Shown here: piece by piece, positions 24,332 through 31,539 of the stretch | How positions within the stretch are numbered: position 1 is the first letter of the stretch | How the letters are laid out: every line of letters begins with the position of its first letter | Assembly (NCBI GenBank): GCA_964430565.1 | Contig: CAYSFD010000052.1 | Coordinates: 124,001 to 188,000, forward strand | Reading direction: 5' to 3' | DNA from: VBDM01 sp964430565 | GTDB taxonomy: Bacteria > Pseudomonadota > Gammaproteobacteria > Burkholderiales > SG8-39 | DNA length: 64,000 nt | The notes under the pieces: generated by a model | Told to the model about the DNA's origin: nothing | Databases searched by the model: none | What the model saw: only the letters and a program-made list of their open reading frames with translations | Made by a program: the position numbers and the translations under genes

Positions 24332-25423
24332 CTATTCGTTGTACTTCTGTATGCGATGGCCGTGCTTTGTCACCAACGCGTCGCGCTCGGCTTCGCGCAG
24401 ATCGTCCCGCACCATTTCCTCGACGAGCTGCTCGAAGCTCGTTTTCGCCTGCCAGCGCAGTTTTTCCCTTGCCTTGGTGGGATCGCCGACCAGGGTGTCC
24501 ACTTCGGCCGGCCGAAAATAGCGGGAGTCCACCGCCACGACTTTCCTCCCGGAGGCGTCGATCGCATGCTCTTCGGCGCCCTTGCCCTGCCAGGTGAGTC
24601 TCAAGTCGAGTTTTTCCGCGGCGAAATTCACGAGCTCGCGCACACTGTGCTGCTTGCCGGTTGCGATCACGAAATCCTCGGGCTCGCGCTGCTGAAGCAT
24701 CAGCCACTGGGCTTCGACGTAGTCGCGCGCGTGGCCCCAGTCGCGCCTCGCGTCGAGGTTGCCGAGGTACAGGCAGTCCTGCATCGCGAGCTTGATGCGG
24801 GCGAGTGCGCGGGTGATCTTGCGCGACACGAAGGTTTCGCCGCGGATCGGCGATTCATGGTTGAAGAGGATTCCATTGCAGGCGAACAGACCGTAGGCTT
24901 CCCGGTAGTTGACGGTGATCCAATACGCGTAGAGTTTTGCCACGCCGTAGGGGGAGCGGGGGTAAAAGGGCGTGGTCTCGCGCTGCGGCGTCTCGCGCAC
25001 CAGGCCGTAGAGTTCCGAGGTCGAGGCCTGGTAGAACCGCGTCTTCTTGCCGAGGTCCAAAATTCGAACCGCCTCCAGCAGGCGCAAGGTTCCGAGCGCA
25101 TCGGAGTCCGCCGTGTACTCGGGCTCCTCAAAGGACACGGCCACATGGCTTTGCGCCGCGAGGTTGTAGATCTCATCGGGCAGCGTTTCCTTAACGATGC
25201 GCACCAGGCTCGACGAATCGGTCATGTCGCCGTAGTGGAGGATCAGGCGCCGGTCCTTGACGTGCGGATCCTCGTAAAGATGGTCGATCCGGGCGGTATT
25301 GAAAAGGGAGGAGCGGCGCTTGATCCCGTGGACGATGTAGCCTTTGGCAAGCAGGAACTCGGCAAGGTAGGCGCCGTCCTGCCCGGTGATGCCGGTGATC
25401 AAAGCGGTTGCTGGTTTGGACAT
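24332..25423 (-). CDS. gmd: GDP-mannose 4,6-dehydratase
   Basis: Gmd dehydrates GDP-D-mannose to GDP-4-keto-6-deoxymannose, the first step to GDP-fucose. The 363 aa protein has the NAD-binding TALITGITGQDGAYLAEFL, the RRSS motif, YGDMTDSSSL, YNLAAQSHVAVSFEEPEYTA (long conserved run) and YGVAKLYAYW with the catalytic Tyr and Lys. The ATG at 25423 gives the standard N-terminus. It is the first gene of the fucose/export operon running leftward to 18.8 kb. Confidence 0.95.
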   Translation of the reverse strand: MSKPATALITGITGQDGAYLAEFLLAKGYIVHGIKRRSSLFNTARIDHLYEDPHVKDRRLILHYGDMTDSSSLVRIVKETLPDEIYNLAAQSHVAVSFEEPEYTADSDALGTLRLLEAVRILDLGKKTRFYQASTSELYGLVRETPQRETTPFYPRSPYGVAKLYAYWITVNYREAYGLFACNGILFNHESPIRGETFVSRKITRALARIKLAMQDCLYLGNLDARRDWGHARDYVEAQWLMLQQREPEDFVIATGKQHSVRELVNFAAEKLDLRLTWQGKGAEEHAIDASGRKVVAVDSRYFRPAEVDTLVGDPTKAREKLRWQAKTSFEQLVEEMVRDDLREAERDALVTKHGHRIQKYNE

Positions 25424-25528
25424 GGTTCGATGGCGTGCGCGCAAACGGGCCTATATTGCACGCGCGGGGTGGCCTCGCGCAAGGGACGTGGATTAGAATG
25501 CGCCGGTTACGAGAGAGGATGCGTCGCT

Positions 25529-26314
25529 ATGAAGATCAAAACCAACGGCATCGAATTGAACTACAGCGTCGAGGGCAACGGCCCGTGGCTCGTCATGAGC
25601 CACTCGCTCGCCTGCGATCTGTCCATGTGGGACGAGCAGGCGACGGTGTTCAGGCGCAATTTCAAGGTGCTGCGATTCGACACGCGCGGGCATGGGAAAA
25701 GCGACGCGCCCGAGGGCGAGTACACGCTCGACATGCTCGCCTACGACGTGCACGGGCTGCTGCAAGGGCTGGGCGTCGACCGCTGCCACTTTGTGGGCCT
25801 TTCGATGGGCGGGATGATCGGCCAGATTTTCGCGCTCAAGTTCCCGGATATGTTCGCGAGCCTGGTGCTCGCCGACACCACCAGCCGCTATGCGCCGGAA
25901 GCCTTGCCGTTATGGCAGGGGCGCATCAAGACCGCGCAGGAAAAAGGCATGGAGGCGCTGGTCGAGTCCACGCTCGGGCGCTGGTTCACCGAACCGTTCC
26001 GCAAGACCCATCCGGAGGTGACCGCGCGCGTGAGCGCGATGATCCGCGCAACGCCCGTGCCGGGCTACGCGGGCTGCTGCCACGCGCTCCCCCAGATCAA
26101 CGTGACCGAGCGGCTGAAGGAGATCAAGTGCCCGTCACTGGTGATCGTGGGCGAGCAGGACGCCGGCACGCCGGTCGCGATGGCGCGCGAGATCCACGCG
26201 GCGCTGCCGGGATCGGAGCTGGCGATCATTCCTTCGGCATCGCATCTGTCCAATCTCGAGCAGCCTGCGGCGTTCACGCGGGCTCTGACTACGTTTTTGA
26301 ACAAACATCGGTAA
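25529..26314 (+). CDS. Alpha/beta hydrolase, 3-oxoadipate enol-lactonase-like
   Basis: A 261 aa alpha/beta hydrolase. Features are the oxyanion-region SHSLACDLSMWD, DTRGHGKSDAPEG, the nucleophile elbow GLSMGGMIGQ, and a late Asp (VGEQDAGTP) and His (ASHLSNLEQP) that complete the triad. Sequence and length fit the PcaD enol-lactonase group, but no other protocatechuate-pathway gene is nearby, so the substrate is uncertain. The ATG at 25529 is preceded by GAGAGGAT. The frame is open far upstream through gmd antisense, which is not coding. Confidence 0.8.
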   Translation: MKIKTNGIELNYSVEGNGPWLVMSHSLACDLSMWDEQATVFRRNFKVLRFDTRGHGKSDAPEGEYTLDMLAYDVHGLLQGLGVDRCHFVGLSMGGMIGQIFALKFPDMFASLVLADTTSRYAPEALPLWQGRIKTAQEKGMEALVESTLGRWFTEPFRKTHPEVTARVSAMIRATPVPGYAGCCHALPQINVTERLKEIKCPSLVIVGEQDAGTPVAMAREIHAALPGSELAIIPSASHLSNLEQPAAFTRALTTFLNKHR

Positions 26315-26333
26315 GAAACAGAGTGGCCATACT

Positions 26334-26463
26334 CCCCTCCTCGAATGAGGAGGGGTGGCGCGCAGCGCCGGGGTGGTCAACGCGCACAGCACCACCCCGG
26401 CCGGACCACCCCGCCGGACCACCCCGCCGGCTGCGCCGGCACCCCTCCTTAAGTAAGGAGGGG
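26334..26463. repeat. REP-like repeat pair with tandem tail fragments
   Basis: A forward copy (26334-26377) and a reverse copy (26418-26463, hairpin GCCGGC-GCA-GCCGGC) enclose two additional tandem tail fragments (ACCACCCCGGCCGG and ACCACCCCGCCGG). The serial fragments suggest the GGGGTGGT-plus-hairpin half can be duplicated on its own. Located between the convergent hydrolase and barrel genes. Confidence 0.88.
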
Positions 26464-26470
26464 AAAAGGT

Positions 26471-27577
26471 TCAGAAGAGGATGCTCACTCCGGCAAGAAC
26501 GCCGCTGCCGCCGACCTTTACCTTCTCTCCGGTGCTGTCGTCGGTTGTCGCGGCGAGATACTTGAATTGCGCATAGAGACCGACATTGTTGAAGCGGTAC
26601 TCCATGCCCGCCAGGCCCTGATAAGCCAGACCTGATGCCTTCCCCGTAAGGTTGCCGCCATAGGCAGCAACGGCGACACCGATGCCGGCCCCGACAAAAG
26701 GGTAGAACCGGTCCGCCGCGCGGAAGTAGTACTTTCCGTTCAGCATGGTTGCGAAAACTTCCTGCTCCGCGCCAAGCGTCGTTGCAGTCGCGGTCAGCTC
26801 GTTCTTGTAGTAGAAAACCTCACCGCCCACGGCCAAGCCCGCCCTGCTGCGCCACTCGAGCTCCATCCCGAGCACCGGCTTGGAGGTCGTGTCGTAGGTG
26901 CTTGCGAGGCTGCCGACCACCTGGTCGCCATTGGCCATTTTGAAGTTACCCGTCTTCAAGATGAGCGCGGTGCCCCAGCCCGCGTCGGGGGCGCGCGCAA
27001 CTGCCGGTGACGGCGGCGCGGGCTTGACCGCCCGCGGCGGCGCAGGCTTGGCGATCTGCGGCGCCGGCGCAGGCTTGACAGCCGGCGGTGGCGCAGGCTT
27101 CGGCGCCGCCGGTATTGAGCGCGGCGCGGCGATGATCGCCGGCGCAGCCCCCGCGACGAAGCGACTTTGCGCGAGCGAACGGCGACCCTCGGCTTCGCTC
27201 ACCAGGCGCATCTCCGTTCGTACCGGCCTCACACCGGAAACGGCCTCAATCCTCACGAAATAGCTTTGGTTGGGCGCCGCCTGGAGTGCGATCGCGCTCA
27301 GCACGCGATCGCCTGCGCGCACGAAAGTCCTTCCCGGAGCGACGGTGGCAACGAGGAAGGTCCCGTTCGACAACTGCCCGAGCGCCTCCGCGTTCACGGT
27401 CACCGGAACCTGCGCGGCTCCCGGCTCACGATCGCTGCGAAAAACGAACACCAGCGCCCTGCCTGGCGGCGGCGTAGCCCGCCGGGCATCCCCCTGGGCG
27501 TACGCGAGCGGCGCCCAAAACACAGCGCTCAGCAGGAGGGCACCACCCACCGCAAGGCATCCGCGCAGCTTATTCAC
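26471..27577 (-). CDS. Outer-membrane beta-barrel protein with DUF2846-like N-domain
   Basis: A 368 aa secreted protein. A signal peptide (cleavage near AYAQ) precedes a small beta domain resembling DUF2846 (RALVFVFRSDREPGAA, LGQLSNGTFLVATVAPG). A Pro/Ala/Lys-rich linker (about residues 155-195 with KPAPAPQ, KPAPPRA, KPAPPSP units) leads to an eight-strand-like OmpA/opacity-type barrel ending in GVLAGVSILF with the terminal Phe of outer-membrane proteins. The linker could cross peptidoglycan. Function unknown. It is convergent with the hydrolase, separated by REP repeats. Confidence 0.75.
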   Translation of the reverse strand: MNKLRGCLAVGGALLLSAVFWAPLAYAQGDARRATPPPGRALVFVFRSDREPGAAQVPVTVNAEALGQLSNGTFLVATVAPGRTFVRAGDRVLSAIALQAAPNQSYFVRIEAVSGVRPVRTEMRLVSEAEGRRSLAQSRFVAGAAPAIIAAPRSIPAAPKPAPPPAVKPAPAPQIAKPAPPRAVKPAPPSPAVARAPDAGWGTALILKTGNFKMANGDQVVGSLASTYDTTSKPVLGMELEWRSRAGLAVGGEVFYYKNELTATATTLGAEQEVFATMLNGKYYFRAADRFYPFVGAGIGVAVAAYGGNLTGKASGLAYQGLAGMEYRFNNVGLYAQFKYLAATTDDSTGEKVKVGGSGVLAGVSILF

Positions 27578-27756
27578 GTGTGGATCTCCATCTTTCCTGC
27601 TCTTCGCATTCCCCGAGGGCCGCGGATGGCCATCCGCGACCGCATTCTAGGGTGCGAATATTGCGAAAAGATAGGAAATCCAACCGCTCTGGCCACCACG
27701 CGCCAGGACGCGATTCTGTCCTTTCGGGGCGTGGGCGGCAGGTGGCTCCCTGGGTT

Positions 27757-27832
27757 TGGTAGGCCGTGGCGGACTCGAACCGCCGACCAACGGATTAAAA
27801 GTCCGCTGCTCTACCAGCTGAGCTAACGGCCC
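27757..27832 (-). tRNA. tRNA-Lys (anticodon TTT)
   Basis: The reverse strand gives a complete 76-nt tRNA: acceptor GGGCCGT/ACGGCCT with encoded CCA, D arm GCTCAGCTGGTAGAGC, anticodon loop CTTTTAA with TTT, T arm GGCGGTTCGAGTCCGCC. It borders the cytochrome cluster; its 5' end faces the cluster. Confidence 0.95.
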
Positions 27833-27875
27833 GAAAAAGAGGCGGCATTCTATGCTTTTTGCAGAAAGAGCGCCA

Positions 27876-27916
27876 ACGAAAACGCCGCTCGCCGAACGTC
27901 ATCAGAGACGATGAAG
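27876..27916. repeat. Left copy of a 40-41 bp direct repeat bracketing the cytochrome region
   Basis: This copy contains ACGAAAACGCC, then GAACGTCATC, then GAGACGATGAAG. The right copy at 52343-52382 is in the same orientation with three substitutions and one missing base. It starts 43 bases from the tRNA-Lys 5' end. It could be an attachment-site remnant or a dispersed repeat. Confidence 0.7.
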
Positions 27917-28044
27917 ACGCAGCCTCCGAAGAACATCGATTCCATGCGATCCGAATTGGCTCCTGCAATACTTCTCCTCGATCATCGACAGTGCGCGCCC
28001 GGGGTCCGCGGCGCTGTCATTGAGAACCGGCCGGCTTTCGCGTT

Positions 28045-28060
28045 TGGCACGCCGCTTGCT
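28045..28060 (+). promoter_or_regulatory. Sigma-54 promoter (-24/-12)
   Basis: TGGCACG-CCGC-TTGCT is a full match to the sigma-54 consensus TGGCACG-N4-TTGCW, with GG and GC separated by exactly ten bases. Transcription would begin near 28071, about ten bases before the chosen start of the first NHL gene. An imperfect dyad, GACAGTGCGC and GCGCTGTC (27987-28018), lies upstream and could be an activator site. Confidence 0.75.
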
Positions 28061-28080
28061 GTATCCTCATGACGTCAAGT

Positions 28081-29190
28081 ATGAGAAGCGCGCTCTCACC
28101 GAACCCTGCCAGGACTGCCGCACGGATGCTTGCCTGTGCGGCCGCCGTGATTCTTGGCGCGTGTGCGCCTCTGCCGCCGGCGCCGGGGAAGAGCGGTCCG
28201 CTCGTGTTTCCGGCGCCCCCGGACGAGCCGCGGCTCGTTTATGAGGGCACGATCTACGGCAGCGCCGACGTGCTGCCCGTCGAGGCGCAATCGCGACTCC
28301 GCTGGCTGGTCACTGGGGAAGGTCCGAAGGGCGAAGGGCTGAACAAGCCCAACGCGATCGCAGTCTTCCAGGGCCGCATTTTCCTCTCGGATTCGGTGGA
28401 AGCAGTGATCCGGGTCTTCGACGTTCCGAACGGGCGTCACTTCAAGATCGGCGCCGACGACCCGGGAAAACTGTCGAAGCCCCTGGGCATCGACGTGGAC
28501 CGCTCGGGGAACCTCTACGTGGCCGACAGCGGCGCAAAGTCGATCCTGGTCTACGACAAGGACGGAAGGTTCCTCCGCCGGATCGGCAGCGCGAAGTGGT
28601 TCGATCGTCTGGCGAACGTCACGGTGGATCCCAGTGGCGACCGCATCTATCTCGTGGATGTAGGCGGCGTCACTTCGCAGCAGCACCGTGTGCGCGTCGT
28701 CGACGCCGCGAGCGGCGAGCTCCTTTTCGACTTCGGCAAGCGCGGCAAAGAACCGGGTGAGTTCAACTTTCCGCGCGACATGGTCGTCGGCAAGGACGGG
28801 CGGCTCTACATCGTGGACTCCGGTAATTTCCGCGTGCAGATACTGGACCGCGACGGAAAATTTCTGAAGAGCTTCGGGAGCATCGGCCGGCAGCCGGGGC
28901 AGTTCGCGAGGCCCAAGGAAATCGCCGTCGACCGGGAAGGCAATGTCTATGTCGTGGACACCGCCTTCGGCAACTTCCAGATCTTCAGCCCGGAGGGCGA
29001 TCTGTTGATGTTCGTCGGGAGCCGGTCGGAGCAGGACGCCCCCGCCCGATACATGCTCCCGGCGGGAATCTATGTCGACGAAGACGGCCGCATCTACATG
29101 GTCGATCAGTGGTTCAGGAAGATCGACATCTTCAGGCCCCACGGCCTGGACGCCCGTGCCGGCTATCTCGGCAAACGGCCTCCTCGCTGA
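28081..29190 (+). CDS. NHL-repeat beta-propeller lipoprotein
   Basis: A 369 aa predicted lipoprotein: a signal segment ends in ILGAC (lipobox), then six or so NHL blades follow. Clear blade cores are GIDVDRSGNLYVADSG, DMVVGKDGRLYIVDSG, EIAVDREGNVYVVDTA and GIYVDEDGRIYMVDQW. NHL propellers usually bind proteins or ligands; here one is placed before the filament-type cytochrome. An ATG at 28069 is in frame, but the sigma-54 start of transcription (about 28071) would exclude it, so the ATG at 28081 is used; with that, the mRNA leader is very short. Two paralogs lie at 37.8 and 38.9 kb. Confidence 0.88.
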   Translation: MRSALSPNPARTAARMLACAAAVILGACAPLPPAPGKSGPLVFPAPPDEPRLVYEGTIYGSADVLPVEAQSRLRWLVTGEGPKGEGLNKPNAIAVFQGRIFLSDSVEAVIRVFDVPNGRHFKIGADDPGKLSKPLGIDVDRSGNLYVADSGAKSILVYDKDGRFLRRIGSAKWFDRLANVTVDPSGDRIYLVDVGGVTSQQHRVRVVDAASGELLFDFGKRGKEPGEFNFPRDMVVGKDGRLYIVDSGNFRVQILDRDGKFLKSFGSIGRQPGQFARPKEIAVDREGNVYVVDTAFGNFQIFSPEGDLLMFVGSRSEQDAPARYMLPAGIYVDEDGRIYMVDQWFRKIDIFRPHGLDARAGYLGKRPPR

Positions 29191-29568
29191 CCGGCCGACG
29201 CGTCTCAAGTCCAGCCTCGATCGATTCCCAAACCGGTCGATCCGGATTCCCGTTTCCGAGAATTCCGTTCCCTGATTCGGGAAATATTCTGAGCGCCTGA
29301 GCGGCGGGGACGGTCACCTCCGTCCGTGTCCTCGCGGGCTTTTTCTCGACGCGCGCGGCCACGCGCTCCAGGCCACCGGACTCCGGCAAGTCCTTGCCGT
29401 ACAAGGCTTTGGGGGTCTCGACGGTCCGGCCGCAGACCCCGCGTGCGTGTTCAGCGTCCGCGCATTTTTCCGAGGTGAATTCCCCCGTGGCACGGATAGT
29501 GCGCAAGAGCCATCAGGATCTCGCAAACGAGGCTGGCGAGATCGAGAAGCTCAACTCACGGAGGGATC
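29191..29568. other. Intergenic region upstream of the tetraheme cytochrome gene
   Basis: No gene is visible. It holds the second sigma-54 promoter near its right end and an inverted repeat GGACGG-TCACCT-CCGTCC (about 29309-29326), some 190 bases upstream of the predicted transcription start, a fair distance for an enhancer. A short dyad around GGGAA-rich sequence follows the NHL stop. Confidence 0.5.
29488..29502 (+). promoter_or_regulatory. Sigma-54 promoter (-24/-12) of the tetraheme cytochrome gene
   Basis: TGGCACG-GATA-GTGC matches the sigma-54 consensus at all -24 positions and at the -12 TGC, with correct spacing. Transcription should start near 29514, leaving a leader of about 55 bases with the ribosome site GGAGG at 29560 before the ATG at 29569. 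Confidence 0.7.
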
Positions 29569-30411
29569 ATGGAACCACGGAGCAGGCTCGAAAGAATCGG
29601 CGGCTGGATTGCGGCGGCGGCGGTGATCGTCTTCACGACGGCGGCGGTCGACAGCGCGCGCGCGCAGACGAGCATCAGAGACACCAAGCACAACCTGGGC
29701 ACGAGCAACCCCGGGGCGCCGACAACGACCGCCCACCTCACCGCGGGAACCGACGAGGTGTGCGTGTTCTGCCACACGCCCCACGGCGGGCAGAACGGGT
29801 CCGCGCCCTTGTGGAACAAGAACCTCCCGGCCACGATTTACCAGCTTTACGGCTCGACCGGGGGTGAGTCGGCAACCCTCGACGGCCAGGTCCTGGCCGT
29901 CGGTTCGGTGTCGCAGGCCTGCCTGTCATGCCACGACGGCACCCAGGCCATGGACAACATGATCAATGCGCCGGGTTCGGGCGGCTTCAACCCCGCAGGC
30001 GCGAGACCGGCCGGCTATACCTGGTCGGCGTACGTCGGGCCCACCGGACAGATGCCCATCGGCGGCATCACCAATATCAGCCCCGATCTGAGGAACGATC
30101 ACCCAATCGGCGTCCAGTATTGCGGCGGCGGGCTGACCGAGGCGGGCGGCACGTGCAGGGACCCGGACTTCAGGGCAGTCAGCACCCAGATCATCAACGG
30201 CCTGATGCAGTTCTGGGTCGACACCGTCGGAGGCAGCGCCGGTCAGCGGGAAAAACGCGACATGATTCTGTACCGGCGCGCATTCACCGCCGGGACGGGA
30301 CCGTCGGTCGAGTGCGGCAGCTGCCACGATCCGCACAACTACACCAACCCGACGTTCCTGCGCGTCGCGAACACCAGCAGTGACCTGTGCCTTTCGTGCC
30401 ACGTGAAATAG
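29569..30411 (+). CDS. OmcE-like tetraheme cytochrome c, candidate extracellular filament subunit
   Basis: A 280 aa exported cytochrome. The signal peptide ends near residue 32. Four heme sites: CVFCH (65-69), CLSCH (118-122), CGSCH (249-253) and CLSCH (274-278). Four His outside these motifs are well placed as distal ligands: H41 (TKHNL), H72 (CHTPHG), H178 (NDHP) and H256 (CHDPHN). The combination TKHNL...CVFCHTPH...PLWN...CLSCHDGT...NDHP...CHDPHN is what I remember of Geobacter OmcE, the tetraheme subunit of a polymeric nanowire. Extracellular polymerisation is inferred, not seen. It has its own sigma-54 promoter, a strong ribosome site (GGAGGGATC-ATG) and a terminator-like hairpin behind it, all fitting an abundant structural protein. 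Confidence 0.82.
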   Translation: MEPRSRLERIGGWIAAAAVIVFTTAAVDSARAQTSIRDTKHNLGTSNPGAPTTTAHLTAGTDEVCVFCHTPHGGQNGSAPLWNKNLPATIYQLYGSTGGESATLDGQVLAVGSVSQACLSCHDGTQAMDNMINAPGSGGFNPAGARPAGYTWSAYVGPTGQMPIGGITNISPDLRNDHPIGVQYCGGGLTEAGGTCRDPDFRAVSTQIINGLMQFWVDTVGGSAGQREKRDMILYRRAFTAGTGPSVECGSCHDPHNYTNPTFLRVANTSSDLCLSCHVK

Positions 30412-30440
30412 CCGAAGCCGGTCACCGTCTCCAAACCGCG

Positions 30441-30476
30441 GGTCAGGCAGCGTGCCTGGCCCGTTCCCTTTTTTTT
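30441..30476 (+). terminator. Terminator-like hairpin (possible attenuator)
   Basis: GGTCAGGCA-GCG-TGCCTGGCC forms a nine-pair stem (one G-T pair), followed after seven bases by eight T. It lies between the tetraheme cytochrome and the isomerase gene. The gap before the T run is longer than ideal, so partial read-through is likely; this would give more mRNA for the cytochrome than for downstream genes. Confidence 0.65.
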
Positions 30477-30490
30477 GCGGACGAGCGATC

Positions 30491-31504
30491 ATGACCCCGA
30501 TGAATCAGGCGCTCGCCGGCTTCGCCGCCCTGGCGGGACTGCTCGCGTCAGGCTGGGCCCTCGCAGACGGGCCTCGCGCCGGAGGAGAACGCTCCGTGAT
30601 CGCCGTGGTCGAGGGCACATCGATCAGCGACGCGGAGCTCGAGGAAGCGCTCGCCGCCACCATCCGTCAGAAGTTCTATCACCGGCAGCCGAGCGAGGAT
30701 CAGCTCGAAGCGCTGCGGCGCGACGTGACCGAGCTCCTCGTGAACCGGGTGCTGCTGGTCAAGGAGGCGCAGCGCCGCAGCATCCGCGCGGACGAGGAGA
30801 AAGTGCGCGCGGAGCTGGCTGCCTTCGAGCGGCGTTATCGGCAGCAGCCCAATTGGCCGAAGATTCGCGAGCAGGCCCTGCCCGCGCTGACGCGCGCGCT
30901 GCAGGAACAGAGCATCGTCGCGCAGATGGAGGCCGCGACGCGCGCCGTTCCCCCGCCCGGCGAGGCGGAACTGCGCTCCTATTACACGTCCCGCCCCGAG
31001 CTCTTCACCGAGCCCGAGCGCGTGAGGCTGTCGATGATCCTGCTCAAGGTCGATCCGTCCTCGCCGGCCGCCGCGTGGGAGCAGGCGCTGCAGCTGGCGC
31101 AGGACATCGCGGGGCAGATCGCGGCCGGCGCGGACTTCGCCGAGCTGGCGCGGCGGCATTCCGGCGATGCGTCCGCGTCTCGCGGCGGCGACATGGGCTA
31201 TCAGCATCGCGGCATGCTTCCGCCCGGCATCGAGAAGGAGATCGACAAGATCGCGCCCGGAGGAATATTGGGACCGATCAGACTGTTGGAGGGTATGGCG
31301 GTCTTGCGGCTCGCGGAGCGGAAGCCGGCGCAGCTCAGGACACTGGAGGATGTGCGTCGCACAGTCGCAGAACTGTGGACGCGCGAACAGGGAGAAACGC
31401 AGTGGCGCGGGCTGATCGCCCGGTTGCGGGCCGACGCCGATATCAGGATGGTCGGTGATCCCCCCACCGCGACCGGCTCGACCCGCGATCCAGAAACGCA
31501 TTGA
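30491..31504 (+). CDS. Periplasmic PpiC-type peptidyl-prolyl isomerase
   Basis: A 337 aa protein of SurA/PrsA type: signal peptide (cleavage near ALADG), helical chaperone arms (about residues 40-150), then a parvulin rotamase domain (ERVRLSMILLKVD, DFAELARRHSGDASASRGGDMGY, GGILGPI). It would help fold secreted or outer-membrane proteins; in this setting the cytochromes and barrel encoded beside it are the obvious clients. Start ATG at 30491; the neighbouring barrel gene begins 36 bases after its stop. Confidence 0.88.
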   Translation: MTPMNQALAGFAALAGLLASGWALADGPRAGGERSVIAVVEGTSISDAELEEALAATIRQKFYHRQPSEDQLEALRRDVTELLVNRVLLVKEAQRRSIRADEEKVRAELAAFERRYRQQPNWPKIREQALPALTRALQEQSIVAQMEAATRAVPPPGEAELRSYYTSRPELFTEPERVRLSMILLKVDPSSPAAAWEQALQLAQDIAGQIAAGADFAELARRHSGDASASRGGDMGYQHRGMLPPGIEKEIDKIAPGGILGPIRLLEGMAVLRLAERKPAQLRTLEDVRRTVAELWTREQGETQWRGLIARLRADADIRMVGDPPTATGSTRDPETH

Positions 31505-31539
31505 CAGGGCGTCGTGGCGCGAGCGACGAGAGGAGCGAT

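Noticed and set aside
24236..25528. Long forward extension upstream of the alpha/beta hydrolase
   Set aside because: It is antisense to gmd and fcl, and the hydrolase fold begins only at the ATG at 25529.
27757..27832. tRNA-Lys as a classical integration site
   Set aside because: The nearby direct repeat is on the tRNA 5' side and does not contain tRNA sequence, and no integrase gene is visible, so only a loose border role is proposed.
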